This document shows, piece after piece, positions 12,855 through 22,150 of a stretch of DNA of 64,000 bases. The notes beneath the pieces are model-generated. The model saw only the letters and a list, made by a program, of their open reading frames with translations, had not been told where the DNA came from and made no database searches. This DNA is from Alishewanella agri BL06. Lineage in GTDB: Bacteria > Pseudomonadota > Gammaproteobacteria > Enterobacterales > Alteromonadaceae. The stretch is from the NCBI RefSeq assembly GCF_000272005.1, contig NZ_AKKU01000018.1, positions 32,100 through 96,099 of the forward strand, in the 5' to 3' direction. Position 1 is the stretch's first letter. The number at the start of each line of letters is the position of its first letter. The translations under genes and the position numbers were made by a program.

Positions 12855-12882
12855 GGTGTCCCTCGTGCTGATCAGACGTAAC

Positions 12883-13512
12883 CTATTCGGATTTACTTAG
12901 TACCACCAGATGACGCTGTGCATCCAGTTGTGGTACCTGCAAATTATGGATGGCGTCTACTTTAACAAAATCCGGCAAAGCTGCAATTTCTTCTTGCACG
13001 GCAGCGCCTTTCATGGCGAAAAAGCGCCCATTCGGCGCGGGTAAGTGTTTACACCAACTCAGCATATCATTTAGCGAGGCAAAAGCCCGACTGATCACCC
13101 CGTCATAACCCAGCACCGGCTGATGATTCTCTACCCGGCTTTGGATTGGCGTAATATTTTGCAGCTTGAGCTGCATTTTTACCTGATTTAAAAAGCGGAT
13201 CCGTTTGCCCAGACTATCAAGCAGGGTAAAATCTTTATCCGGATAATAAATGGCTAACAAAACGCCGGGTAAACCCGGCCCGGTGCCGACATCAATAAAA
13301 CGCTGTCCGGTAAGGTAAGGTGCGACCACCAGGCTATCTAACACATGCTTAATCAGCATTTCTTGTGGATCGCGAATTGAAGTCAGATTATAAGCACTAT
13401 TCCATTTATCCAATAACGCAACGTACTGTACACATTGCGCCAGTTGCGATTCTGATAAATATAAATCTGTTTGCGCGACCAGCTTACGCAGGGTAGTTAA
13501 CAACTCAGCCAT
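12883..13512 (-). CDS. rsmG: 16S rRNA (guanine527-N7)-methyltransferase RsmG
   Basis: The 209-residue SAM-dependent enzyme methylates G527 of 16S rRNA. The SAM motif [17 protein letters not shown] is at about residues 69-86, with the preceding KHVLDSL and following [12 protein letters not shown] motifs typical of RsmG (GidB). It is 16 bases downstream of mnmG, the conserved mnmG-rsmG-parAB order of many bacteria. Confidence 0.98.
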   Translation of the reverse strand: MAELLTTLRKLVAQTDLYLSESQLAQCVQYVALLDKWNSAYNLTSIRDPQEMLIKHVLDSLVVAPYLTGQRFIDVGTGPGLPGVLLAIYYPDKDFTLLDSLGKRIRFLNQVKMQLKLQNITPIQSRVENHQPVLGYDGVISRAFASLNDMLSWCKHLPAPNGRFFAMKGAAVQEEIAALPDFVKVDAIHNLQVPQLDAQRHLVVLSKSE

Positions 13513-13528
13513 AGATCCTTAATTCCGC

Positions 13529-15418
13529 TTAAGCGGTTTTACGCAGTAAACCCTGCTTCTTCAGATAAACCAGTAATAATGAAATCGCTGCCGGGGTAAT
13601 ACCCGAGATCCGGGATGCCTGGCCTACTGTTTCCGGCTGAGTTTGATTTAACTTAGTAACCACCTCATTTGACAGGCCTTTAACCTGACTGTAATCAAAC
13701 TTAGCCGGTAAGCGGGTTTCTTCGTTACGCTGTTGTTTGACGATCTCATCCTGTTGCCGGTTGATATAACCTTCGTATTTGATCTGGATCTCAACCTGCT
13801 CTGCCGCTACCGGATCCGCCAGTACCGGGCCTAAGCTATCAATGGCCAGCAGCTGCTGATAAGTGACTTCCGGCCGACGGATCAGTTCTTCCAAACTGGC
13901 TTCGCGAGTTAAGGGGGTTTTAAGCAGCGTATTAACTGCTGCCAGTGCCGAATGTTGTGGATGGATCCAGCTCTGGCGTAAACGTTGCCGTTCCAGTTCT
14001 ATTTGTTCCATTTTCTGGTTAAAGGCTACCCAGCGGATATCATCAACCAAGCCCAGTTCGCGGCCCTTGGCAGTTAAGCGGGCATCAGCATTATCTTCAC
14101 GTAACATCAGCCGGTACTCAGCACGGCTGGTAAACATCCGGTACGGCTCTTTGGTACCCAAGGTGGTCAGATCGTCAACCAATACGCCGAGATACGCCTG
14201 ATCGCGGCTTGGCGACCAGCCATCCTGCTCTTTGGCGTAAAGCGCAGCGTTAAGTCCGGCTAATAAGCCCTGAGCACCTGCTTCTTCATAACCGGTTGTA
14301 CCGTTGATCTGGCCGGCAAAGAACAAGCCTTTAATAAATTTGGTTTCCAGCGTTGCTTTAAGATCGCGCGGATCAAAGAAATCATACTCAATGGCATAGC
14401 CTGGCCGGGTGATATAGGCATTTTCCATACCTTTGATTGAACGCACGATCGACAGCTGCACATCAAAAGGCAAACTGGTGGAAATACCGTTTGGATAAAG
14501 CTCGTGTGTGGTCAGTCCTTCCGGCTCGATAAAGATCTGATGTTTATCTTTATCGGCAAAACGCATGACCTTGTCTTCAATAGATGGGCAATAACGTGGC
14601 CCTATGCCTTCAATGACACCGGTATACATCGGTGAGCGATCCAGATTATCGCGAATGACCTGATGCGTCTGTTCGTTGGTGTAGGTAATAAAACAAGGGA
14701 TCTGTGTCGGATGATCGCTATGCTTGCCTAAAAATGAGAATACCGGAGTAGGGGTATCACCAGGCTGAGCTTGCATCATCGAAAAATCGACGGAGCGGGC
14801 ATCAATGCGTGGTGGCGTGCCGGTTTTCAGGCGATCTACCCGAAATGGCAGTTCCCGTAAACGTCTGGCCAAAGCGATAGAGGGTGGATCGCCGGCACGG
14901 CCACCGGCAAATTGCTCTAAACCTATATGGATCTGGCCACCAAGGAAGGTTCCTACTGTTAATACCACAGCTTTGGCTTTAAAGCGTAATCCCATCTGGG
15001 TAACGACGCCTGTTACCTGATCCTGTTCAACAATCAGATCGTCACAGGCCTGTTGAAAGATCTTCAGGTTTGGTTGATTTTCCAGTATTTGACGAATTGC
15101 GGCGCGGTATAACTGGCGATCGGCCTGGGCGCGTGTAGCTCTTACTGCCGGGCCTTTTGAACTGTTCAGGGTACGGAATTGGATCCCGCCTTTATCAGCA
15201 GCAATCGCCATAGCGCCACCTAAGGCATCAATCTCTTTTACCAGATGGCCTTTACCAATACCACCAATGGCCGGGTTACACGACATTTGACCCAGAGTTT
15301 CAATATTATGGGTCAGCAATAAAGTAGACAAACCGGTGCGTGCTGCAGCTAATGCGGCCTCAGTACCGGCATGGCCACCACCGACGACGATCACATCAAA
15401 AGTTTCCTGATACAGCAT
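13529..15418 (-). CDS. mnmG: tRNA U34 carboxymethylaminomethyl-modification enzyme, FAD subunit
   Basis: The 629-residue FAD protein works with MnmE to install cmnm5 groups on U34 of certain tRNAs. The dinucleotide motif [19 protein letters not shown] (11-29) and the two family signatures [18 protein letters not shown] and [16 protein letters not shown] are present. Its partner mnmE is in this window at 20713-22074. It reads away from oriC, as gidA does in E. coli, where transcription of this gene affects origin topology. Confidence 0.99.
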   Translation of the reverse strand: MLYQETFDVIVVGGGHAGTEAALAAARTGLSTLLLTHNIETLGQMSCNPAIGGIGKGHLVKEIDALGGAMAIAADKGGIQFRTLNSSKGPAVRATRAQADRQLYRAAIRQILENQPNLKIFQQACDDLIVEQDQVTGVVTQMGLRFKAKAVVLTVGTFLGGQIHIGLEQFAGGRAGDPPSIALARRLRELPFRVDRLKTGTPPRIDARSVDFSMMQAQPGDTPTPVFSFLGKHSDHPTQIPCFITYTNEQTHQVIRDNLDRSPMYTGVIEGIGPRYCPSIEDKVMRFADKDKHQIFIEPEGLTTHELYPNGISTSLPFDVQLSIVRSIKGMENAYITRPGYAIEYDFFDPRDLKATLETKFIKGLFFAGQINGTTGYEEAGAQGLLAGLNAALYAKEQDGWSPSRDQAYLGVLVDDLTTLGTKEPYRMFTSRAEYRLMLREDNADARLTAKGRELGLVDDIRWVAFNQKMEQIELERQRLRQSWIHPQHSALAAVNTLLKTPLTREASLEELIRRPEVTYQQLLAIDSLGPVLADPVAAEQVEIQIKYEGYINRQQDEIVKQQRNEETRLPAKFDYSQVKGLSNEVVTKLNQTQPETVGQASRISGITPAAISLLLVYLKKQGLLRKTA

Positions 15419-15464
15419 TGTTGCCTCGATCTGTTACCAATAAAAAACAGGGCACATATTGTAG

Positions 15465-15880
15465 CTTGATCCGGTGGAGAGGGAAATGGCTAAAACCAGA
15501 TCTGGATCCGCCTTAATATATATAGGATCTTTTTAGATCTTTTCTGTTATTACTCTTATTAAGCAAGGGTTTTATGGTGGATAAGGCTATTTTCTTTAAA
15601 AGGATCATAAGGTTAAATAGGATCAGATCCTGTGATCAAGCTTGGATCTAACCTGATCTAACAGGTGGGTAAGATCCTGTTTTATCCACAGCTGGTGGGT
15701 TTAATAAACTTATAAATTGGATAAATACAGCTTATACCTTGGTAAAATTCTAAGTTATCAACATTGCGTTAAGTTAAGATCATTAACTGTGGGTAAAGTG
15801 AGGATAAGAGGATCATAAGATCGGCAACGCCAGTATTTGACTGCCTTTGCCGGATCCATTGCTTGGCACTTGATCAGGCT
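15465..15880. other. oriC: Chromosomal replication origin oriC
   Basis: This 461-base gene-free gap between mnmG and mioC has the make-up of an enterobacterial-type origin. An AT-rich unwinding segment (about 15511-15600) contains GATC-led 13-mer-like repeats at 15526 and 15536 and a CTCTTATTA stretch at 15553 resembling the E. coli right 13-mer. DnaA boxes: 15576-15584 (TTATCCACC on minus), 15682-15690 (perfect TTATCCACA), 15755-15763 (TTATCAACA) and 15788-15796 (TTACCCACA on minus). I count about 17 GATC sites between 15468 and 15875, some ten times chance, as expected for Dam/SeqA control. Position between gidA and mioC equals E. coli oriC. IHF and Fis sites could not be assigned with confidence. 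Confidence 0.93.
15682..15690 (+). promoter_or_regulatory. Consensus DnaA box in oriC
   Basis: Exact TTATCCACA, the high-affinity DnaA 9-mer. It is the only perfect box in oriC; the other three candidates differ at one position each. Confidence 0.9.
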
Positions 15881-16332
15881 TAATCCTGGCGGATGCTGGA
15901 TAAACTGTTGATAAGTTGTGGTAACCAGGCGAGCGCCTGATCTTCTGGTAATTCTGGATCCTGAGCATCGATATTTAGCCCGGGTAATAAGCAGCGAGCG
16001 CCTTTTGCAGCCAGTAAAGCGGCGATTTTCGCCCCTGCCAGACAAAAAGTATCGTAACTGGAATCACCTAAAGTGATCACAGCATAAGAAAGTGTGGTAA
16101 GATCGCCCTGATCTTGTGCTAATTGATCCGCAAAGGGTTGAATATTATCAGGCAGATCTCCTGCGCCATAGGTGGATGTAATCACTAACCAGATAGCATG
16201 CTGGTTTAGCTGATTGAGTTCGGGTTTCAGATGCGTTGTAACGTCATAGCCCGCTTGTACCAGTGTTTCAGCAACTTGTTCTGCCACATATTCCGCTGCG
16301 CCCATTTGGCTGCCGACGAGGATTTCGATCAT
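15880..16332 (-). CDS. mioC: Flavodoxin-like protein MioC
   Basis: A 150-residue FMN-binding flavodoxin fold. The start MIEILVGSQMGAAEYVAEQVAE carries the phosphate loop, and STYGAGDLPDN and LGDSSYDTFC are the other FMN loops; all align with E. coli MioC, implicated in biotin synthase reduction. It reads toward oriC, so its transcription enters the origin, as in E. coli. The gene itself has at least eight more GATC sites, extending the methylation-rich zone. The gene is separated from deaD by a 162-base divergent gap. Confidence 0.93.
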   Translation of the reverse strand: MIEILVGSQMGAAEYVAEQVAETLVQAGYDVTTHLKPELNQLNQHAIWLVITSTYGAGDLPDNIQPFADQLAQDQGDLTTLSYAVITLGDSSYDTFCLAGAKIAALLAAKGARCLLPGLNIDAQDPELPEDQALAWLPQLINSLSSIRQD

Positions 16333-16494
16333 TTGTGCCTCTTGCCAGTGAAATGATTGGCTATACTACTGGAATAAAATTGAATAACGCTAGCGCTGTT
16401 TATTCGATTTCGCGTTTTTACTGCATTGCAGGCATAGTAGAAACGACAATTGCACGACCACTGAGCCTGCGTGTTATTGAGGTTAAAACAAAGT

Positions 16495-18276
16495 ATGTCT
16501 GACTCTATGTCATTTTCCCAGCTAATGCTGCCGGAGCCCCTGGTACGTGCTGTCACCGAACTTGGATATGAAACCGCATCGCCAATTCAGGCGGCTGCCA
16601 TCCCCAAATTATTAGCTGGCGAGGATGTCCTTGGCCAGGCGCAAACCGGTACCGGTAAAACCGCCGCCTTTGCCCTGCCATTATTAGCCCGGTTAGATCC
16701 GGCGCAAAACGATCCACAAATTCTGGTGTTAGCACCAACCCGTGAGCTGGCTATTCAGGTCGCAGAAGCCTTCCAGGCTTATGCCCGTTATATGCCTGCT
16801 TTCCATGTATTGCCTTTATATGGTGGTCAAAGCTATACCAATCAGTTGAAATCACTGAAACGTGGTTCACAAGTTATTGTCGGTACACCGGGCCGGATCC
16901 TGGATCACCTGGATCGCGGCACCCTGAAGCTGGATAAGCTACGTGCCATCGTGCTGGATGAAGCCGATGAGATGTTGCGGATGGGCTTTATCGATGATGT
17001 GCAAACCATTATGGATGCGACACCTGCTGGTCGTCAGGTGGCGATGTTCTCGGCGACAATGCCAGCTCCGATTCGCGCCATTGCCCAGAAGCATCTGACC
17101 AATGCCGAAGAAATTAAGATCGCCTCGAAAACCAGCACCGTGGAGCGCATTGAACAGCGTTTTGTGTTACTGGATGCTAATCAAAAGCTGGATGCGTTGA
17201 CCCGGGTACTGGAAGGCGAAGAGTATGATGCCAGTATTGTGTTTGTGCGCACCAAAAGCGCTACTGAAGAAATTGCGGAAAAGCTGGGTGCCCGCGGCTA
17301 TGCCGTTGCCTGTTTAAATGGTGATATGAATCAGGCACACCGGGAGCAAACCATCCGTCGCATGAAAGCCAGTCAGCTGGATATTATTGTCGCTACTGAC
17401 GTGGCGGCCCGCGGTCTGGATGTGGAACGGATCAGCCTGGTAGTGAACTACGATATTCCTTATGACAGCGAAGCCTATGTACACCGTATCGGCCGTACCG
17501 GTCGTGCTGGCCGTGAAGGTAAGGCGATTTTGTTTGTATCGCCACGCGAGCGTCGTTTACTGCGTACTATTGAATATGCGACCAAGCAGCCGATCGAGCA
17601 AATGAACCTGCCAACTGGTCAGGTGATTGAGCAAAAACGTATTGAGAGCTTCCGCGCCCAGTTAGCCCAAACGATCGAAACCCAAAACCTGAGTTTCTTT
17701 ACCGATCTGATTAATGATTGGCGCGATAAGCTGGAAACCTCAGACGCTGAATTAGCTGCGGCACTGTTATATCTGGCGCAGAAAGATCAGCCGCTGAATG
17801 TGGCGAACAAATTTCCTGAATTGCGCCAGCCGCACGCCCGTGCTGAGCGTAACGACCGTCCAGGCGATCGTCGTGATCGTCCGGAGCGTAGCTTTGGCGA
17901 CCGTCCGTCCGGTGACCGGCCAGAGCGCGGTCCGCGTCAGCGTCGCGAGCTGCAGGGCGATTACAATACTTACCGCATTGAAGTGGGTAAAGAGCATGGC
18001 GTTCGTGCCGGTGACATCGTGGGTGCTATCGCCAACGAAGCCAATATTGATAGCCAGTTTATCGGTAACATCAAATTGTTCGACCATTTCAGTACCGTTG
18101 AGCTGCCGGCGAATATCCCGAATGAGATTTTCCAGCATCTGAAAAAGGTGTATGTGCGTAAGCAAAAGCTGAATATTACCGTCGATACTGGTGCTGCACC
18201 GGCTGGTGAACGCCGTTCCGGCCCCGGCCCGCGTCCGGGTGCAGCGCCACGGGCTCCACGCAAACCGCGTGAATAA
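16495..18276 (+). CDS. deaD: DEAD-box RNA helicase DeaD/CsdA
   Basis: A 593-residue ATP-dependent RNA helicase for ribosome assembly and mRNA turnover, important in the cold. Q motif (SPIQAAAIP), Walker A AQTGTGKT, PTRELA, TPGR, DEAD, SAT, ARGLD and HRIGRTGR motifs come in order. After the helicase core, an arginine/aspartate-rich linker (about 445-480) leads to the DbpA-type RNA-binding domain (YRIEVGKEHGVRAGDIVGAI) and a basic tail. The ATG at 16495 is chosen over a GTG at 16471; GAGG lies about 12 bases before it. The long 5' leader in the mioC-deaD gap fits cold-shock control, which is inference. Confidence 0.96.
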   Translation: MSDSMSFSQLMLPEPLVRAVTELGYETASPIQAAAIPKLLAGEDVLGQAQTGTGKTAAFALPLLARLDPAQNDPQILVLAPTRELAIQVAEAFQAYARYMPAFHVLPLYGGQSYTNQLKSLKRGSQVIVGTPGRILDHLDRGTLKLDKLRAIVLDEADEMLRMGFIDDVQTIMDATPAGRQVAMFSATMPAPIRAIAQKHLTNAEEIKIASKTSTVERIEQRFVLLDANQKLDALTRVLEGEEYDASIVFVRTKSATEEIAEKLGARGYAVACLNGDMNQAHREQTIRRMKASQLDIIVATDVAARGLDVERISLVVNYDIPYDSEAYVHRIGRTGRAGREGKAILFVSPRERRLLRTIEYATKQPIEQMNLPTGQVIEQKRIESFRAQLAQTIETQNLSFFTDLINDWRDKLETSDAELAAALLYLAQKDQPLNVANKFPELRQPHARAERNDRPGDRRDRPERSFGDRPSGDRPERGPRQRRELQGDYNTYRIEVGKEHGVRAGDIVGAIANEANIDSQFIGNIKLFDHFSTVELPANIPNEIFQHLKKVYVRKQKLNITVDTGAAPAGERRSGPGPRPGAAPRAPRKPRE

Positions 18277-18301
18277 ACATTTTGCGATAACGTAACTGTT
18301 C

Positions 18302-18326
18302 AAGCCCCGCCTGCCGGGGCTTTTTT
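18302..18326 (+). terminator. Terminator of deaD
   Basis: Stem AGCCCCG/CGGGGCT with a short CCTGC loop followed by six T, 26 bases past the deaD stop. Confidence 0.92.
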
Positions 18327-18408
18327 CTACCTGTTATAGGTTATCGCGTCTTTAAATTTGTGTCCGATCACCTTATATCTGCATTATCACCTGTTGCGGA
18401 GACTGCCG

Positions 18409-18831
18409 ATGATTATTGCCTGCCCCCACTGCCATGCGTTAAACCGCTTACCTGCCGATCGCCCGCTGCAGGATGGCCGTTGTGGTAAATGTAAACACGC
18501 CTTGTTCAGCGGCCAGCCGCTGGAATTGACGGCAGCGAATTTTGCTGCCCATGCAGAAAAGTCTGAGCTGCCGTTGGTGCTGGATTTCTGGGCCAGCTGG
18601 TGTGGCCCGTGCCGCAGTTTTGCGCCGGTATTTGCTGCCGCCGCCGCAGAGTTGGAGCCCCGCTTTCGTTTCGCTAAGGTCGATACTGAGCAACAGCAAA
18701 GTCTGGCGGCGCGCTTTGCTATTCGTTCGATCCCGACCATTATGCTGATCCACCAGGGTAAGGTGCTGGCACAGCAAGCCGGAGCTTTACCTAAGGCGCA
18801 ATTCTATCAATGGCTACAGCGTTATAGTTGA
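18409..18831 (+). CDS. trxC: Thioredoxin 2 (zinc-containing TrxC)
   Basis: A 140-residue cytosolic disulphide reductase. The N-terminal zinc site CPHC (5-8) and CGKC (25-28) marks TrxC, and the thioredoxin domain carries WCGPC (64-68), with the cis-proline loop RSIPTIMLI. The ATG at 18409 has GGAG 7 bases upstream and gives the standard family length; a TTG at 18358 would add a tail with no homology. TrxC is often OxyR-controlled, but I see no clear OxyR site here. Confidence 0.96.
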   Translation: MIIACPHCHALNRLPADRPLQDGRCGKCKHALFSGQPLELTAANFAAHAEKSELPLVLDFWASWCGPCRSFAPVFAAAAAELEPRFRFAKVDTEQQQSLAARFAIRSIPTIMLIHQGKVLAQQAGALPKAQFYQWLQRYS

Positions 18832-18929
18832 AAGTAAGCGGCCACTTACTACCGGCGTTGGTCGGATCACTTGATCTGCGTCTTGTCGCGGCGTAAGGTA
18901 AGGCCAGCCTCTAAACCTGGGAGAGAATG

Positions 18930-19421
18930 ATGAGTAACACCCGTTTTAGTCTGACTAGTCCGGATCTGCAAGAAGGCCATTTTATGGCAAAAGATCAGGA
19001 ATTTGATGGTTTTGGTTGTAACGGCGCCAATATTTCACCGGCCTTGAATTGGCAGAATGCGCCTGAAGGTACCAAGAGCTTTGCGGTAACGGTGTTTGAT
19101 CCGGATGCGCCCACTTGTTCGGGTTTTTGGCATTGGCTGGTTACCGATATACCGGCGGCAGCCACCGGTTTGCCGCGCGGGGCCGGTAAAGGCAGCTTAC
19201 CGCCGGGTAGCCGTAGTTTTACCAACGATTATGGTAGTAAAAACTTTGGTGGCGCCTGCCCACCGGAAGGTCATGGTATGCACCGCTATCAATTTACGGT
19301 CTGGGCCTTACCGGAAGAAACCTTACCCGCCCCAGATGGCGCCAGTGCAGCGGTGGTCGGCTTTATGCTAAATGCGATGGCATTGGCGAAAGCGACCCTT
19401 ACCGCGACCTATGCCCGTTAA
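18930..19421 (+). CDS. YbhB/YbcL-type phosphatidylethanolamine-binding-like protein
   Basis: A 163-residue PEBP-fold protein. The family hallmarks are NISPALNW, TVFDPDAPTCSGFWHWLV with the anion-pocket residues, and the GMHRYQFTVWAL segment. The function of bacterial members is not firmly known. Two ATGs are adjacent (18927 and 18930); GGGAG spacing favours the second. No signal peptide, so probably cytoplasmic. It stands alone between trxC (about 100 bases) and the MFS gene. Confidence 0.9.
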   Translation: MSNTRFSLTSPDLQEGHFMAKDQEFDGFGCNGANISPALNWQNAPEGTKSFAVTVFDPDAPTCSGFWHWLVTDIPAAATGLPRGAGKGSLPPGSRSFTNDYGSKNFGGACPPEGHGMHRYQFTVWALPEETLPAPDGASAAVVGFMLNAMALAKATLTATYAR

Positions 19422-19476
19422 TTCGATTCCGCACTAAGACTATCGTCGCATAGCCAGCCGATCTTGGATCGCCTAA

Positions 19477-19505
19477 GCTAAGATCCTGTTTACCAGGATC
19501 TTAGC
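19477..19505. repeat. Perfect 12-bp inverted repeat before the MFS gene
   Basis: GCTAAGATCCTG and its exact complement flank the 5-base spacer TTTAC. The right arm ends 9 bases before the TTG start of the transporter gene and the left arm begins 55 bases after the YbhB-like stop. No T-run follows on either strand, so an operator or a start-masking hairpin is as likely as a terminator. Each arm contains a GATC. Confidence 0.8.
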
Positions 19506-19514
19506 GACTTCCTC

Positions 19515-20690
19515 TTGCTGTCATTACGCCTGAAAGTTCTGCTGGCCGGCTTTTTCAGTCAGTTACTCTGTCTCGGAGTGGCGCGTTTCGCCTATACCCC
19601 CTTACTGCCATTGATGCAGCAACAAAGTATGCTGGATGATGCCAGTGGTGGTTATCTGGCTGCGGTAAATTACCTTGGTTATATGAGCGGTGCCTTACTG
19701 GCGGCTAGCCTGAACTCGCTGGCACTAAAAGACCGCCTGTATCGCTTTGGTTTGCTGTTAGCGATTATCAGCACCCTTGGTATGGCGCTGACCGAAAATA
19801 TCTTGCTCTGGGCATTCTGGCGCTATCTGGCCGGGCTTAGCAGTGCCGGCTCGATGCTGATTGCGTCCGGGTTAATCCTGCACTGGTTACTGCAGCACAA
19901 GCTAAGGGCCGAGCTTGGGGTTCATTTTGCCGGGCTGGGGCTGGGGATTGCTCTTGCTGCACTGGCGGTTGAGCTGATGCTCAATCTGGATTTTGACTGG
20001 CGGCAGCAGTGGTATTTATTCGCCTTACTCGGCGTTGCGCTGGCGGTACCGGCCTGGCGCTGGTTACCACTGCCGGTTATAACCGGTGCCAGCCAGCAAC
20101 AGACCGCTATGCAGCCTGAACCGGGCAGTCGTTTTATCCGACTAATGTTATTCAGTTATTTTGGTGCCGGCTATGGCTATGTCGTCACTGCAACCTTTAT
20201 TGTTACTATCGTTGAACGGCTGCCGGGACTCACAGGCAGCGGCAATCTGGCTTTTGTGCTGTTGGGCTTGGCGGCGGCGCCGGCGGTATTAATATGGGAT
20301 TTGCTGGCCAGAGGTCTCGGTTTTTTGAATGCAATTATTCTGGCGCTGCTATTACAAACCCTTGCTATCGCTTTGCCGCTGACCGTGCCCGGACTTTGGC
20401 CCGTACTATTTAGTGCTGCGCTCTTTGGTGCGACCTTTATCGGGGTCGTCAGCTTAGTACTGACCATGGCCGGGCGTTTATACCCGACCAAGCCCGCGCG
20501 GTTAATGGGAAAATTAACGCTGGCCTATGGCTTCGCCCAGGTGATTGCACCGGCCATTACCGGCGTTCTGGCCAAAGCCACGGGTTCCTATCAACCCGGC
20601 TTGCTGCTGGCGGCCGGCTTTGTTGCACTGGCCGCACTCTTGCTTTACTGGTTAAAACGCACCGATCAGACCTTAGCGCAGCTGCAGTAG
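19515..20690 (+). CDS. MFS transporter, YbfB/YjiJ-like
   Basis: A 391-residue major facilitator protein with about 12 hydrophobic helices. The start LLAGFFSQLLCLGVARFAYTPLLPLM, with a GxxRFxYTPLLP motif in helix 1, is characteristic of the YbfB/YjiJ family, whose substrate is unknown. The only start codon that keeps helix 1 complete is a TTG at 19515; upstream there is an in-frame stop at 19479 inside the inverted repeat. No good ribosome-binding site is visible, so translation may be weak or conditional. Convergent with mnmE (22 bases). Confidence 0.85.
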   Translation: MLSLRLKVLLAGFFSQLLCLGVARFAYTPLLPLMQQQSMLDDASGGYLAAVNYLGYMSGALLAASLNSLALKDRLYRFGLLLAIISTLGMALTENILLWAFWRYLAGLSSAGSMLIASGLILHWLLQHKLRAELGVHFAGLGLGIALAALAVELMLNLDFDWRQQWYLFALLGVALAVPAWRWLPLPVITGASQQQTAMQPEPGSRFIRLMLFSYFGAGYGYVVTATFIVTIVERLPGLTGSGNLAFVLLGLAAAPAVLIWDLLARGLGFLNAIILALLLQTLAIALPLTVPGLWPVLFSAALFGATFIGVVSLVLTMAGRLYPTKPARLMGKLTLAYGFAQVIAPAITGVLAKATGSYQPGLLLAAGFVALAALLLYWLKRTDQTLAQLQ

Positions 20691-20712
20691 TGGCTTAATG
20701 CTATTGACCGCG

Positions 20713-22074
20713 CTATTTCCCGATACAAAAACTGGAAAAAATCCTACCCAGTAAATCATCTGAACTAAATTCGCCGGTAATTTCATTCAGGTGCTGTTGG
20801 CTTAGCCGCAGCTCTTCGGCCAGAATTTCGCCGGCGATAAAGCTATGCAGTTGCTCCTGGCCTATTGCCAGATGCTCAGCGGCGCGGTCCAGCGCATCTA
20901 AATGGCGACGGCGGGCCAGAAAGCTGCCTTCGGTACTGGCATCAAAGCCAATACAACGTTTCAGATGTTCACGCAGCGCATCAATACCGGCACCGGTTTT
21001 CGCGGATAGCGGATAGACAGGTACGGCGGCCAGTTCGTCCGGTTGCAGACTTTCGCCGGTCAGATCGGCCTTATTGCGGATCACGGTAATGCCTAAGCCT
21101 GGCGGCAGGCGGTCGATAAACTCCGGCCAGATAGCATGGGGATCGGTATCAGCAGTGGTGGTGCTGTCGACCATAAACAGTACCCGATCTGCCTTGGCAA
21201 TTTCCTGCCAGGCGCGGGCAATGCCGATTTGCTCTACCTGATCCTCGGTATCACGCAAGCCGGCGGTATCGATAATATGCAGCGGCATACCGTCGATATG
21301 AATATGTTCGCGCAGTACATCGCGGGTGGTACCGGCAATCTCGGTAACAATGGCAGCTTCGCGGCCGGCGAGGGCATTCAGTAAGCTGGATTTACCGGCA
21401 TTGGGTCGCCCGGCGATGACCACTTTCATCCCTTCGCGCAAAATGCTGCCCTGGGTGGCTTGTTTTCTGACCTGTGCCAAATCGTCGATAATCTCGGCCA
21501 GATCGGCGGCAACCTTGCCGTCAGACAAGAAATCGATTTCTTCATCCGGGAAGTCAATGGCGGCTTCGACATACATCCGCAAGTGAATCACTTTTTCGAC
21601 CAGCTGATGAATGCGCTTGGAAAACTCACCCTGTAACGATTGCATGGCGCTGCGTGCGGCCTGCTCGCTGCTGGCGTCAATCAGATCGGCTATGGCTTCG
21701 GCTTGTGCCAAATCCAGCTTGTCATTTAAAAAGGCGCGCTCAGAAAACTCACCCGGGCGGGCGATCCGCACATTTGGCGTCTGCAACACCTGGCGCAGTA
21801 ACATATCCAGCAATACCGGACCACCATGGCCCTGCAGCTCCAGCACATCCTCACCGGTAAAGGAATTCGGGCCGGGGAAGTACAGGGCGATGCCCTGGTC
21901 CAGTACCTGATCTGTTGCGAAAAACGGCAGATATTCGGCATAGCGCGGTTTAGGCAGGCGTTTTAGGATTGCAGCGGCCACGGTTTTACAGTCCGGGCCG
22001 GAGATCCGGATAATGCCAACACCGGCCCGTCCGGGGGCGGTGGCGACTGCGGCAATGGTATCGGTACTAAACAT
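20713..22074 (-). CDS. mnmE: tRNA U34 modification GTPase MnmE
   Basis: A 453-residue GTPase, partner of MnmG. An N-terminal tetrahydrofolate-binding domain ([21 protein letters not shown]), a helical domain and the inserted G domain (G1 [10 protein letters not shown]2 TTRD, G3 DTAG, G4 NKAD) are present, and the C-terminus ends in the catalytic CIGK. The start at 22074 has GAGGTC about 7 bases before it; an upstream ATG at 22110 would add twelve residues lying in the yidC terminator region. Both partners of the MnmEG complex flank the origin here. Confidence 0.98.
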   Translation of the reverse strand: MFSTDTIAAVATAPGRAGVGIIRISGPDCKTVAAAILKRLPKPRYAEYLPFFATDQVLDQGIALYFPGPNSFTGEDVLELQGHGGPVLLDMLLRQVLQTPNVRIARPGEFSERAFLNDKLDLAQAEAIADLIDASSEQAARSAMQSLQGEFSKRIHQLVEKVIHLRMYVEAAIDFPDEEIDFLSDGKVAADLAEIIDDLAQVRKQATQGSILREGMKVVIAGRPNAGKSSLLNALAGREAAIVTEIAGTTRDVLREHIHIDGMPLHIIDTAGLRDTEDQVEQIGIARAWQEIAKADRVLFMVDSTTTADTDPHAIWPEFIDRLPPGLGITVIRNKADLTGESLQPDELAAVPVYPLSAKTGAGIDALREHLKRCIGFDASTEGSFLARRRHLDALDRAAEHLAIGQEQLHSFIAGEILAEELRLSQQHLNEITGEFSSDDLLGRIFSSFCIGK

Positions 22075-22091
22075 CTTGACCTCGGCTAAAC

Positions 22092-22122
22092 AAAAAAGCC
22101 TGTCAGACATCGCTAACAGGCT
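22092..22122 (-). terminator. Terminator of the rpmH-rnpA-yidD-yidC operon
   Basis: On the minus strand AGCCTGT/ACAGGCT with a 12-base loop is followed by TTTTTTG, 29 bases after the yidC stop and overlapping the mnmE leader. Confidence 0.88.
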
Positions 22123-22150
22123 CTGGTGTGACTACTGCTGTAGGAACAGA

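Noticed and set aside
15758..16045. 95-codon minus-strand frame from mioC into oriC
   Set aside because: It overlaps mioC in another frame and ends in the DnaA-box region; the product shows no family features.
17767..18303. 178-codon frame antisense to the 3' part of deaD
   Set aside because: It mirrors the repetitive Arg/Asp-rich linker and the RNA-binding domain of DeaD, and extends through the stop region without a ribosome-binding site.
18833..18850. Short inverted repeat AGTAAG/CTTACT after trxC
   Set aside because: A 6-bp stem without a T run is too weak to call a terminator.
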